Notes: generated by a model not told the origin, from the sequence alone. DNA of 64,000 bases from Chitinophaga sp. YR627 (GCF_900114995.1 NZ_FOUX01000001.1:1984001-2048000); one strand, 5' to 3'. Positions 36,296-45,451 are shown, numbered from the stretch's first letter. Numbers and translations are program-made.

Positions 36296-37447
36296 TTATC
36301 TTGGTATGAACGCAAAATGTGCGGGTATATTACCTGCCGTTACGCTCCAGCGCTTTTTGCCCGCTTTGCTGAAGCAATAAAGCGTGCCCGGAAGCAGGTA
36401 GTTTTTTGCATCCGTTACATAAATATCGCCGTTTTCCGGATCAATAGCGATGCCATACGGCGTCCTGATCTCCTTGTCTATACCGTCCGTAATAAAGTTA
36501 TCCGTTACCTTTGTTTCATCTTTTACATTGATAATCGCGTAGCTCACCGTATTCTTGTTCGTAATATAACTCCACTCCGCACTATAGACATAGGCCGAAT
36601 CACCTGCTATTGCCAGATTGCTGGCCGCCAGGTTAAACGAATCCTTCACAATATCCTTCTGCGTATCGATCACATATAACTTAGAGTGGATGTTATAGTA
36701 ATCTCCCCTGGAGGTTACATACACATCTCCGTATTTATCTGCTTTTACGCGATGCAGGTTGATCGCTACATCGATGCGCTTTATTTCTTTGAAGGTATTC
36801 ATATCTACCACGGAAACGGTCCGCTCATATCTCGGCGGACTATACCCTCCCGAATTCGCGATATACAGCTTATCTCCTACTATCGCCATCTCCTCCGGCT
36901 GACGGCCGACGGTTACGGTACGCAGTATCTGTAAAGTTGCTGTATCCACTTCTGCGATATAACCGGCACCGGCACTCGCATCGCCTATAGTAGCAGCATA
37001 AGAACTTACATATGCCTTTCCTTTATAAAAAGTGACATAGCGACAATTTCGGATACTGATCTGACCAATGCGTTTAGCAGAATGTGTGTCCAGTACGTCT
37101 ACTTTATCTGACATATTGATCACGGCATACAACTTACTGCCATAGATCCCGATATCATTGCCCACATCGCCCAGTTCCTTGGTTGCACCGGGGTTGATCT
37201 GACTATAAATATTGCTTTTATAGATACCCGTACTTCTGTCGTAGTAATCCAGTGTGGACAGGTTCATGCCCATGTTCCCCTCATTCAGCAGGTAGAATCC
37301 ATTTCGCAGGGTATCCGGTTGCCCTACCTGTGTCTCTTCTCCGGGAATGATCCCGTTGCCTTTACGGCAGGCACTCAGTCCGATAATAGCTGCCGACAAC
37401 AGCAGCAATAAATTACGACATGATATAAGCCTGGATAAAATTCGCAT
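36296..37447 (-). CDS. BtuG-like surface beta-propeller lipoprotein (second copy)
   Basis: This 383-residue protein has a lipoprotein signal (LLLLSAAIIGLSAC) and a YncE/DUF5074-type seven-bladed propeller. Blades show GFYLLNEGNMGMN, DIGIYGSKLYAVINMSDKVDVLD, EMAIVGDKLYIANSGG and YGIAIDPENGDIYVTDA. In Bacteroides, BtuG sits on top of BtuB and binds cobalamin very tightly; the same role is inferred here. It is adjacent to the receptor gene (2 bp apart) and shares the riboswitch. A second propeller is encoded at 39622, on the other side of the receptor. Confidence 0.87.
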   Translation of the reverse strand: MRILSRLISCRNLLLLLSAAIIGLSACRKGNGIIPGEETQVGQPDTLRNGFYLLNEGNMGMNLSTLDYYDRSTGIYKSNIYSQINPGATKELGDVGNDIGIYGSKLYAVINMSDKVDVLDTHSAKRIGQISIRNCRYVTFYKGKAYVSSYAATIGDASAGAGYIAEVDTATLQILRTVTVGRQPEEMAIVGDKLYIANSGGYSPPRYERTVSVVDMNTFKEIKRIDVAINLHRVKADKYGDVYVTSRGDYYNIHSKLYVIDTQKDIVKDSFNLAASNLAIAGDSAYVYSAEWSYITNKNTVSYAIINVKDETKVTDNFITDGIDKEIRTPYGIAIDPENGDIYVTDAKNYLLPGTLYCFSKAGKKRWSVTAGNIPAHFAFIPR

Positions 37448-37449
37448 TA

Positions 37450-39462
37450 TCAGAAATTTACGCTCGCGGTCAGACGGTAATAACGACCCGGCATCGGGTA
37501 GTTGATCACAACGTCATAATACTGGTTAAAAACATTGTTAAGTTCTCCTGTTAGTTTGATCAGCTTATGTTGACAAAGAAAGCTGGTGGATACTGACAGA
37601 TCGCTGGTATACCATGGTTCCAGGTAATATAATGGCACATTGGTATTGAGGAAATAACGTTCCCCGACGTATATAAAGCTATAATTAATATCCCATTTAT
37701 TCCAGGAAGCGTGTGCGATAAAGGAACCGCTGTGTACGGGTACATAGGCGATCTGGTCTTTATAATTGACTTCCTGCGGATCGGTGACATCCAGTGCTTT
37801 CTGGTAGGTATATTTCACGGAAAAGTCCGTCTGAACCTGTTGTAGCAATCTGGGCGACAACTGCACACTGGCATCTACTCCATAAATATCAACCCCGCCG
37901 ATGTTCTGCATCATCCACTGGAAGTTACGGCCCGGCGCTGCTACGATCTTATCCTTTACATGGCTGTAATACACGTCTGTTTGTAAGGAGAAGAATTGCA
38001 GGAAGCCTTTGGAATTGTGGGTATACCCTATTCCGGCATTGTATTGCCGGGTATGCTCCGGTTTCAGATCAGGATTCCCTACCGTACTATAGTACATATC
38101 ATTGAAGGTAGGCATCCGGAAGATGCTCTTGTAAAAGGCACGGAGTTTCAGATCTTCCTGCCGGAATGGCTGCCAGGACACCAGGATCGTTGGTCTGAGT
38201 GCACTGTAATCATGTCCGGAATTATATAGTTTCGTCTTTTCATTGATAAAGGTCGCCAACAGGTTTCCCTGCATTTCCACCTGTCCGAGGTGCAGTTGTG
38301 TAGCTGCTGCGGCCAGGGTGGTATAACGGGTGGGAATCGCAAAATGGTCGAGGTTAACAGCCGTCATTTCATTCAGCTGGAAGTCAGCCGACAGGGCCAC
38401 ATCCCAGAAAGAAGTCAGTTTATACTGATTCGCGGAGGAAAGATAATATTCATGCTGGCGATAGCGGTTCATGAGTGGACCGTAATCCGTGATGATCGAC
38501 GTATCTAGATAACGTACGTAGTCATACATATACTTGGCATTCAGCAACATAGTGTACCGCTTGCCGAATTTCTTATTGTAAGAGGTTTGTACAAACAGGT
38601 TCCTGTCCCACTGGTGTTGTCCATTGTAGAACTTATTACTGACAATGGCGCCGGGCAGTCCGCGGGTAGAATTATAATAATAGACTTTCGCGTGCCAGCT
38701 GCTGCTGTCTTTAAACTGTCCGTAGAGACCTCCTTCCACACGGGTGGCATCTATACCAGCATTTTCCCTGACAGCGGTGGTATCATAAGTACCATTGGTG
38801 TACCTGAATTTATATTTCCCGTTACCATGCAGCCATTCACTGCTGATAACTGCCGACAGGCTATTGGTGATCTTTTGTTCGAGTCTGACAGATGGGTTAA
38901 CCATCCCAAAAGAACCCGTTTTAATAGCTACTTTTCCATGTGTGGTTTCGCCTTCATGAAAAGTAGGTTTCCGGGATTGCAGGTAAATAGAGGAGGCTGC
39001 AGAGAACCCTTTTGCAGGTTGAAGGATCGCGCCTTTCTGCGCATTATAAAGGTCGATCTGCTCAATATTATCCAGCGAAAAACGACCCAGATCGACCGTG
39101 CCATTCTGCGCATTACCTAATTGTATACCATCATAAAATACGCCCACATGGTTTGTTCCCATACTGCGTACGTTCAGGGTCTTCAGCCCTCCCAATCCGC
39201 CATAATCTTTTAGCTGCACCCCCGAAAAGAAACGCACTGCATCTGCCACAGATAAGCTGTTCATCTTCTCCAGTGCCACTCCGCTCAATGTTTGTACGGG
39301 AGAAACGGAATTATTCTTACTTGAAAAGATGGTAACACCCTGTAACATCCGGGTGGCAGCAGTATCTTTTGATACCACTGCCGGGGATACAGGTTTTGCT
39401 TTATCCTGTGCAAACAGGGAAAGCGGTAGACATGAAAGTAATATGAGAAGACGGTAAGTCAA
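37450..39462 (-). CDS. btuB: TonB-dependent outer-membrane receptor, BtuB-like (cobalamin)
   Basis: This 670-residue protein has a signal peptide (LLILLSCLPLSLFAQ), TonB box region (MLQGVTIFSSK), plug domain (LSVADAVRFFSGVQLKDYGG, VRSMGTNHVGVFYDGIQLG) and a 22-strand barrel ending YYRLTASVNF. It is assigned to cobalamin because the operon is headed by a B12 riboswitch and it is flanked by two BtuG-like propellers. The start is TTG at 39462, supported by the signal peptide beginning directly there; no ATG lies nearer. An A+T-rich repeat pair separates it from the first propeller gene. Confidence 0.88.
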   Translation of the reverse strand: MTYRLLILLSCLPLSLFAQDKAKPVSPAVVSKDTAATRMLQGVTIFSSKNNSVSPVQTLSGVALEKMNSLSVADAVRFFSGVQLKDYGGLGGLKTLNVRSMGTNHVGVFYDGIQLGNAQNGTVDLGRFSLDNIEQIDLYNAQKGAILQPAKGFSAASSIYLQSRKPTFHEGETTHGKVAIKTGSFGMVNPSVRLEQKITNSLSAVISSEWLHGNGKYKFRYTNGTYDTTAVRENAGIDATRVEGGLYGQFKDSSSWHAKVYYYNSTRGLPGAIVSNKFYNGQHQWDRNLFVQTSYNKKFGKRYTMLLNAKYMYDYVRYLDTSIITDYGPLMNRYRQHEYYLSSANQYKLTSFWDVALSADFQLNEMTAVNLDHFAIPTRYTTLAAAATQLHLGQVEMQGNLLATFINEKTKLYNSGHDYSALRPTILVSWQPFRQEDLKLRAFYKSIFRMPTFNDMYYSTVGNPDLKPEHTRQYNAGIGYTHNSKGFLQFFSLQTDVYYSHVKDKIVAAPGRNFQWMMQNIGGVDIYGVDASVQLSPRLLQQVQTDFSVKYTYQKALDVTDPQEVNYKDQIAYVPVHSGSFIAHASWNKWDINYSFIYVGERYFLNTNVPLYYLEPWYTSDLSVSTSFLCQHKLIKLTGELNNVFNQYYDVVINYPMPGRYYRLTASVNF

Positions 39463-39498
39463 TTAAACCTTGTTTTAACTACAAAAGACATAGAAGGC

Positions 39499-39628
39499 AA
39501 TTAAGAATTAAAAATTAAGAATTAAGAATTATTCCCGTAACCTGCTACCCACCACATTTGTCAGTCGCACCGATCTCCCCGGCATTCCAATTCTTAATGT
39601 TTAATTTTAAATTCCTCATTCCTAATTG
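39499..39628. repeat. Inverted pair of A+T-rich repeats inside the B12 operon
   Basis: The left copy (39499-39530, aattaagaattaaaaattaa and on) and a more degenerate right copy (39588-39628, aattcttaatgtttaatttt and on) are inverted. They fill the gap between the first propeller gene and the receptor gene. The right copy contains that propeller gene's stop codon. This is the third such pair in the window. Confidence 0.7.
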
Positions 39629-40677
39629 AGGATCATGCCTGGGAAGAAATAACCCTTATAAGTTGACGAATGCAGCAGCGCGCCACTCGTTGCACTGTAC
39701 AAATACAGCTGATTATTGATATCAGCGCCGTACATATTCGTATTACTATTCAGCACCAGTATATTTCTGATACGGTCAAACCAGATACCTTTTCCGTAGA
39801 AATACTGTCCTGCAGGTAATGTAATAAACGGTGTGTTCAGCGATGATGCCTGTCCGGGAAGGTATTTATAGACCTTATTGGCGCCGGATATAATATAGAT
39901 CGCATTTTCTGCCGGAGATGCGACCATAGAGCTGCTGTTATAGGTAAATTCATTAAAGTACACCGGGAAGTTGGTCGTGATACTGTCTACAGCCAGGGAG
40001 CTTGCATTGATCTTCTTGAGTTGTGTTTTGGAGGCAGCCCATACATTACCATCCTGGCTCTGTACGAAACCAGATACTGCCGTACCAAGTTTCTTCGCTA
40101 TGCTGTAATCATTTGCGTTGAGTACAACGATACCATCTTTAATGGACAGCAGAAAAATGTGATTGCCACTTCTGAACATATCTGTTACTTCTCCTGTCAC
40201 ACCGGAGACAGCTGCGCCGAGCGTAAGATTGGTCAGGTTTACGGGAAAAACGCCGGTACTGGTACTTAACAATCCTCTTGTTTCATCTATCCCTACAAAT
40301 GCACGGCCATCGTCACCCGGTAAAGCGTCAATACGATTGGTTTCTTTTAGTGTGCTGGCATCCAGTACTACGAACGGAGCGCCATATTTACCAACGAGGT
40401 AGATCTTGTTGTTATAGATGGTACCGAATTCCATCGTGCTGGTATTAGGGCCTAATGTTTTACCCGGATTTTCAGCACTGTAGACATATGGCAATACAGT
40501 ATCCCTGTTGTAATCATAGTAGTTAAGATCCCCCGCATTTTTACCATAGTTACCTTCTGATACCATCAGGAAGCCGGTGCCGTACTTTGTAGGGACAACC
40601 ACTTCATCATCTGTTTTACAGGAAGCGGCGGCCAGCATCAGACCACCTAATAACCAGAGGCGTAAATTTTTATACAT
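39622..40677 (-). CDS. BtuG-like surface beta-propeller lipoprotein (first gene)
   Basis: This 351-residue protein has a lipobox near residue 20 (LLGGLMLAAASC) and a DUF5074/YncE-like propeller (GFLMVSEGNYGKNAGDLNYY, NKIYLVGKYGAPFVVLDAST, NHIFLLSIKDGIVVLNA). It resembles the protein at 36296, with which it shares the opening E-G-N-x-G blade motif. It is the first gene after the riboswitch and so directly controlled by it. Its stop codon lies inside an A+T-rich repeat. It probably captures cobamides outside the cell; specificity for cobalamin over other corrinoids is not readable. Confidence 0.86.
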   Translation of the reverse strand: MYKNLRLWLLGGLMLAAASCKTDDEVVVPTKYGTGFLMVSEGNYGKNAGDLNYYDYNRDTVLPYVYSAENPGKTLGPNTSTMEFGTIYNNKIYLVGKYGAPFVVLDASTLKETNRIDALPGDDGRAFVGIDETRGLLSTSTGVFPVNLTNLTLGAAVSGVTGEVTDMFRSGNHIFLLSIKDGIVVLNANDYSIAKKLGTAVSGFVQSQDGNVWAASKTQLKKINASSLAVDSITTNFPVYFNEFTYNSSSMVASPAENAIYIISGANKVYKYLPGQASSLNTPFITLPAGQYFYGKGIWFDRIRNILVLNSNTNMYGADINNQLYLYSATSGALLHSSTYKGYFFPGMILN

Positions 40678-40841
40678 ACATCGAATTTTTGTTACAATAG
40701 ATAAGTTTAATCAGGACAATAAATTTTACTAAACGGCCGTCAAACCGTCTTTGGGGCATATCTCACCAGCGGACTTGTAAACAATTTGAATAAGCCTGTC
40801 GGCTATTACAACATCAGCGCTTTTCACCCGAAGACACGATA

Positions 40842-41034
40842 TAGCTGTTGCAGCTGGCAGGTCTTCTGGCTCTCCTGCTTTTCCCGGGCCTTCCCGTTCC
40901 GCCTGCGGCGGACAGTGGCATTGAAGAGTGATACCGGAAAAAACGAACGCATATCGCGATACAGGATTACAGCTACGGGGATAGCTCCGGAATTACACCG
41001 GATTCCCTATTAATTCGCCTTCCGGCGAAACCAA
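40842..41034 (-). ncRNA. Cobalamin riboswitch (B12 element)
   Basis: Read on the minus strand, about 190 nt shows the conserved pieces in order: gaatccggtgtaattccgga (compare GAAtccGGTGaGAATCCGGa), gctatccccgtagctgtaat (the GCTGTCCCCGCAACTGTAA core with two changes), gccactgtc, ggaaggcc, and gccagaagacctgcc. The last helix ends about 165 bases before the ATG of the first propeller gene. It should repress the downstream B12-uptake genes when adenosyl- or methylcobalamin binds. A terminator or sequestered RBS could be the readout; neither was identified with certainty. Confidence 0.93.
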
Positions 41035-41118
41035 ATGCGGCACAAACCTACTGTATGAGTACTAAATATCCAAAAAGAAAAATAGGTAGTATCTTGCCGC
41101 AAATTCAAAACTGTTCTG

Positions 41119-43068
41119 TTGAAACAACTATTTCTGATAGTAGTATTCCTCTTCGGAAGTTACTCCAGCTATGCCCAAAGCCCGCTTAATAAAACCGTCT
41201 CAGTTAGCGCAGACCGCAAACCCCTGGCCGCTGTACTGGACGATATCAGTATGCAGGGCGAGTTCCATTTCTCTTATGTGAAGGAGTTTATTCATGATGA
41301 TAGCCTGGTTACCGTCAATGTCAGCAAGCGCTCTGTCAAACAGGTACTTGACATCCTGTTTCAGGGCAATTTCCAGTTTCGCGAGATCGGTAATCAGATC
41401 ATTATACAACCCGGGACCTCTTCAAAAGAGAAATGGTATGTGGTCAGCGGACAAATCAAAGACGCTGCCACCGGGCGTCCCATCGCAAATGCCAGCGTTT
41501 ATGAAGGCGTACAGCTGATCTCTACCCTGACCGATGATCAGGGATATTTCAGGCTGCGGCTCCGTGAGAAGGAAAGAACCGCAGCCCTGCTGACTGTCAG
41601 CAAGGAACTGTACCGCGACACCATCATGCTGGTGCCTGGCGGGCATGATCAGGAAATGAATGCCACTATCAAACCCGCTGCCCCTATTCAGTTATCAATA
41701 GTAGACGTCAACCAGCATACACACGTAGAGCAGACATTCTTTGGCCGTTTCTTTCTCTCTTCCAAACAGCGGATGCAGAGTTTGAACCTGAGTGATTTCT
41801 TTACCCGCCAACCCTATCAGTACTCCCTGCTACCTGCTTTAGGTACACATGGAAAGTTGGGGTCGCAGGTGGTCAATAAATTTTCCATGAATCTGATAGG
41901 CGGTTATACCGCCGGTCTGAATGGTGTTGAAATAGCGGGTATCTTCAATATTGACCAGAAAGCGGTCAGGTGGGTACAGGTAGCAGGTGTTTTTAATATC
42001 GTAGGCGGACACCTCAGCGGCGTACAGGTGGCAGGTATACATAATCACATTATGGATTCCCTGAAAGGCCTGCAGATAGGTGGGATCAGTAATATCCTGA
42101 AATATGATTTCCGCGGCGCACAGATAGGTGGTATCTACAATCAGTCCGGTGATGGTGGTAAAGGGATGCAGATCGGCGGGATATTAAATAATACAGGTGG
42201 CCCTGTTAAAGGTGCCCAGATCGCCGGCGCTATTAATCTTGTTCAGGGAAATATGAAAGGTGCACAAATTGGCGGTGTTCTCAGTAGTACGCTGGGAGTT
42301 GTTAAAGGCGCACAGATCTCCGGGGCTATTAACTTCGGACGGGACACGGTTGACGGGATACAGATCGGTGGTGCGGTGAATGTTGGCTGGCAGCATATAA
42401 AAGGTGCGCAGATCGCGGGTGGAGTGAACATCAGTAAGCAGGAAATGGGCGGTGCGCAAATAGCAGGGGCACTCAATGTCAGTCTGGATACCACCACCGG
42501 TGCGCAGATCGCCGGTTTAGCCAACTATACCAAAGTGCTGAAAGGTGTGCAGATCGGTCTCCTCAACTATGCCGATTCCTCCGATGGCTACAGCCTTGGC
42601 CTGATCAATATCGTCAGAAAAGGCTATCACCAGGTCCTGATCTATAATAATGAAATGCTCGACCTCAATATTGCCTATAAATCTGGCAACAGGAAGTTAT
42701 ACAGTCTGCTGCTGGCAGGGATGAAACTCGGTCCGAAGAAAGCTTACGGCCTGGGCTACGGTATCGGACATCCGTTTCCGATGTCAGACCGCTCAGAGAT
42801 CACAACAGAACTCACCTCACAGTTCCTGTATGTGGGCAACTGGAACTCTACTAACTCCATGGTCAGACTACAAACCGCCTGGAATTACAAACTCCTGAAA
42901 AACATAACACTGTTTGCCGGCCCATCCTTTACTATCTACTACAGCGACAAGCTGGACGTGGTAGATCCGAAGTACGATGCGAAGGTACCGGCGCATTACA
43001 GTCCGTTTACTTTAGGCGGCGGAGTGACCGCCTGGTTCGGCTGGCATATAGGCGTCGGGTTTTTCTAG
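41119..43068 (+). CDS. STN-domain protein with 16-residue GAQIGG repeat solenoid
   Basis: This 649-residue protein has a signal peptide (LIVVFLFGSYSSYAQ), an STN domain (about 25-100, ending FREIGNQIIIQPGT) and a carboxypeptidase-like regulatory domain (VVSGQIKDAATGRPIANASV). From about residue 270 to 490 it has about 13 tandem units of 16 residues of the form xQIxGxxNxxxxxxKG. The units keep almost perfect 16-residue spacing and then dissolve into a beta-rich C-terminus ending in an aromatic (HIGVGFF). Such solenoids occur in surface repeat proteins. The start is TTG 41119. It is divergent from the B12 riboswitch; the ligand is unknown. Confidence 0.88.
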   Translation: MKQLFLIVVFLFGSYSSYAQSPLNKTVSVSADRKPLAAVLDDISMQGEFHFSYVKEFIHDDSLVTVNVSKRSVKQVLDILFQGNFQFREIGNQIIIQPGTSSKEKWYVVSGQIKDAATGRPIANASVYEGVQLISTLTDDQGYFRLRLREKERTAALLTVSKELYRDTIMLVPGGHDQEMNATIKPAAPIQLSIVDVNQHTHVEQTFFGRFFLSSKQRMQSLNLSDFFTRQPYQYSLLPALGTHGKLGSQVVNKFSMNLIGGYTAGLNGVEIAGIFNIDQKAVRWVQVAGVFNIVGGHLSGVQVAGIHNHIMDSLKGLQIGGISNILKYDFRGAQIGGIYNQSGDGGKGMQIGGILNNTGGPVKGAQIAGAINLVQGNMKGAQIGGVLSSTLGVVKGAQISGAINFGRDTVDGIQIGGAVNVGWQHIKGAQIAGGVNISKQEMGGAQIAGALNVSLDTTTGAQIAGLANYTKVLKGVQIGLLNYADSSDGYSLGLINIVRKGYHQVLIYNNEMLDLNIAYKSGNRKLYSLLLAGMKLGPKKAYGLGYGIGHPFPMSDRSEITTELTSQFLYVGNWNSTNSMVRLQTAWNYKLLKNITLFAGPSFTIYYSDKLDVVDPKYDAKVPAHYSPFTLGGGVTAWFGWHIGVGFF

Positions 43069-43125
43069 GATATTTTGGTAATTTTGCAGCTTCATTTTTA
43101 AAAACGGTTAAACTAAACTCAGGTA

Positions 43126-44001
43126 ATGTCAAAAGTTAAAGTAGGTTTTGTGCAAATGTCCTGTAGCGGCAATAAGGCTGAAAACCTTGCCAAGGCTACG
43201 GAGCGTATACGTGAAGCTGCTGCCAAAGGTGCACAGATTGTATGTTTGCAGGAATTGTTTACTTCCCTTTATTTCTGTGACGTGGAGGATTATGATAATT
43301 TCTCCCTGGCAGAACCTATTCCTGGTCCATCTACCGATGCTTTGCAGAAAGTGGCGGGAGAACTGGGCGTTGTGATCATCGCCTCTCTGTTTGAGAAGCG
43401 TGCACAGGGTCTTTATCACAACACTACCGCCGTGCTGGATGCCGACGGCAGTTACCTGGGTAAATACCGTAAGATGCATATTCCTGATGATCCGGCATAC
43501 TACGAGAAATTCTACTTCACTCCCGGTGACCTTGGCTATAAAGTTTTCAAAACAAAATTCGCCACTTTCGGTGTGCTGATCTGTTGGGATCAGTGGTATC
43601 CGGAAGCAGCAAGGATCACCGCCCTCATGGGAGCAGAAATCCTCTTCTATCCAACTGCTATTGGTTGGGCAACCAGCCAGGATGAGGCAACCAACGTTGA
43701 GCAATACAACGCATGGCAAACCATCCAGCGTAGCCACGCCGTTGCCAACGGTATTCACGTGGTAAGCGTAAACCGTGTAGGTTTCGAGCAGGAAGGTGCT
43801 ATGAAATTCTGGGGTGGTTCATTCATCGCCAATCCATTCGGCACGATCATCTACCAGGCTTCCCACGAAAACGAAGAAGTGTTCGTACAGGAACTGGACC
43901 TGGGTCAGACCGACAGATACCGTACACACTGGCCGTTCATGCGTGACAGAAGAATTGATTCTTACGCTCCCATCACCAAAAGATTTATCGACGAAGCATA
44001 A
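43126..44001 (+). CDS. aguB: N-carbamoylputrescine amidase (nitrilase superfamily)
   Basis: This 291-residue carbon-nitrogen hydrolase has catalytic Glu in LQELF, Lys in YRKMHIPDD and Cys in LICWDQWYPEAAR. The motif ILFYPTAIGWATS and the C-terminal RDRRIDSYAPITKRF match the AguB branch. It hydrolyses N-carbamoylputrescine to putrescine, CO2 and NH3. Its stop codon overlaps the start of the agmatine deiminase gene by one base (TAATG), so the two enzymes of the agmatine pathway are translationally coupled. It is likely part of putrescine synthesis from arginine-derived agmatine. Confidence 0.94.
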   Translation: MSKVKVGFVQMSCSGNKAENLAKATERIREAAAKGAQIVCLQELFTSLYFCDVEDYDNFSLAEPIPGPSTDALQKVAGELGVVIIASLFEKRAQGLYHNTTAVLDADGSYLGKYRKMHIPDDPAYYEKFYFTPGDLGYKVFKTKFATFGVLICWDQWYPEAARITALMGAEILFYPTAIGWATSQDEATNVEQYNAWQTIQRSHAVANGIHVVSVNRVGFEQEGAMKFWGGSFIANPFGTIIYQASHENEEVFVQELDLGQTDRYRTHWPFMRDRRIDSYAPITKRFIDEA

Positions 44002-45047
44002 TGAACGGACAACCTACTCTGAAACAGCAGGGATACTTTTTCCCTGCCGAATTCCATCCGCATGTCGCCACCTGGCTGAGCTGGCCGCATAAAGAAGCCA
44101 GCTGGCCCGGAAAGATCCATACGATCTATCCTTATTACAGCCAGTTCATCAAATACCTGGCGGAAAGTGAAATCGTCCGTATCAATGTGAATGATGAAGC
44201 CATGAAGGCTTTCGCAACCGGTCACCTGCAGAAAGCAGGCGTCAATCTGGACAAAGTTGAATTTTATTTCAACCCGACCAACGATGCCTGGTGCCGTGAC
44301 CACGGTCCGGCGTTCCTGATCAACCCGGCCACACAGAAAAAAGTGATCGTAGACTGGAATTACAACGCCTGGGGCGGTAAATACCCTCCTTTTGACAAGG
44401 ACGACGTAGTACCTACCCGTATCGCAGAACATTTCAATCTGCCGGTATATCACCCCGGCATCATCATGGAAGGTGGTTCCGTAGAGTTCAACGGTAAAGG
44501 TACCGTACTGACCTCCGGTTGCTGCCTCCTGAATGAAAACCGTAATCCGCACCTGAACAGGGAGCAGATCGAAGGTTACCTGCAGGACTTCTACGGCGTT
44601 GACCAGGTATTATGGGTAGACGAAGGCATCATCGGTGATGATACCGACGGTCATATCGATGATACCGTACGCTTCGTCAATGAAGATACCGTCCTGACTG
44701 TCATAGAAGACAACAAACAGGACGAAAACTACGACCTGTTACAGCAGAACCTTCAGCAGCTGAAACAAATGCGCCTGCTGAATGGTAAACAGCTGAACGT
44801 GGTAGAACTGCCGATGCCGGATGCTGTGGTCTATGAAGACCAGCGTCTGCCGGCTTCCTATGCGAACTTCTACATCAGCAATAAACACGTGATCGTGCCT
44901 GTTTTCAACTGTAAAAATGATGACAAGGCGCTGCGTATCATCAGCGAGTGTTTCAAAGACCGCGAGGTGGTAGGTATCGATTCTACCGAGATTATCTGGG
45001 GATTGGGCAGCTTCCATTGCCTGAGCCAGCAGGAACCTGCGGTGTAA
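44001..45047 (+). CDS. aguA: Agmatine deiminase
   Basis: This 348-residue pentein-fold enzyme starts FPAEFHPHVATWLSWPH. It has catalytic Asp/Glu (DAWCRDHGPAFL, IIMEGGSVEFNG), His in DTDGHIDD and Cys near the C-terminus in GSFHCLSQQEPAV. It converts agmatine to N-carbamoylputrescine and NH3, feeding AguB. The gene is the second of a two-gene operon and is followed by a good terminator. Confidence 0.95.
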   Translation: MNGQPTLKQQGYFFPAEFHPHVATWLSWPHKEASWPGKIHTIYPYYSQFIKYLAESEIVRINVNDEAMKAFATGHLQKAGVNLDKVEFYFNPTNDAWCRDHGPAFLINPATQKKVIVDWNYNAWGGKYPPFDKDDVVPTRIAEHFNLPVYHPGIIMEGGSVEFNGKGTVLTSGCCLLNENRNPHLNREQIEGYLQDFYGVDQVLWVDEGIIGDDTDGHIDDTVRFVNEDTVLTVIEDNKQDENYDLLQQNLQQLKQMRLLNGKQLNVVELPMPDAVVYEDQRLPASYANFYISNKHVIVPVFNCKNDDKALRIISECFKDREVVGIDSTEIIWGLGSFHCLSQQEPAV

Positions 45048-45072
45048 AACGATTAAAGTTTACTTTTTATAT

Positions 45073-45108
45073 AAACCAGCATCATTTTCAATGGTGCTGG
45101 TTTTTTTA
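45073..45108 (+). terminator. Terminator of the aguB-aguA operon
   Basis: Arms aaccagcatcatt and aatggtgctggtt form a near-perfect stem followed by a run of about seven T. Confidence 0.88.
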
Positions 45109-45298
45109 TTGGCATATACTATCAGCGCAATATATGGGTAAAACCACCCTGAAAACCGCTGCCAAAGAGACTTCTATGTATCAAGTCCACGGATGCGTCG
45201 TGTATGAAGCATGTATACGCCCTGTTTATAGCTACCATACGTTGGGGCAGACAGTGTAAACTTATATCAGGACTAGTCCGAAACCGGCTTCAACGTTG
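45109..45298. other. Intergenic segment after the aguB-aguA operon
   Basis: About 190 bp without a credible gene. A short palindrome (aggactagtcct-like, near 45270) is the only structure I see. Confidence 0.35.
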
Positions 45299-45451
45299 CT
45301 TTATCAGGAACACAAGCTGTAGGTGTCCCGTAGATAAGCCGTAGATAACCCGTATATGAGCCATTCTTATAGATACGGGTTATCTACGGCTTATCTACGA
45401 ATTATCTACTGCTTATCTGTGGATAATGTTCCAGACACAGCCCTGATAAAG
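45299..45451. repeat. Large palindrome of 11-bp-spaced repeats
   Basis: A perfect 25-bp inverted repeat (arms 45331-45355 and 45373-45397) is centred near 45364. Each arm is made of 11-bp units. On the left are gtaggtgtccc, gtagataagcc, gtagataaccc and gtatatgagcc. On the right, in the complementary sense, are ttatctacggc, ttatctacgaa, ttatctactgc and ttatctgtgga. An outer 10-bp inverted repeat (ctttatcagg at 45299, cctgataaag at 45442) encloses the array. The rightmost unit contains tgtggataa, which also fits a DnaA box. It lies 270 bp upstream of the helicase gene and no other gene intervenes. An operator or cruciform is plausible. Confidence 0.8.

Noticed and set aside
20020..39628. Classical transposon ends for the A+T-rich repeats
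   Set aside because: They carry no transposase and no certain target-site duplication; their location at gene ends argues for a non-autonomous element or an RNA feature.
45299..45451. Chromosomal or plasmid replication origin
   Set aside because: One unit fits a DnaA box, but the others deviate, no dnaA, dnaN or rep gene is nearby and the array is strictly palindromic. It is kept as an operator-like repeat.
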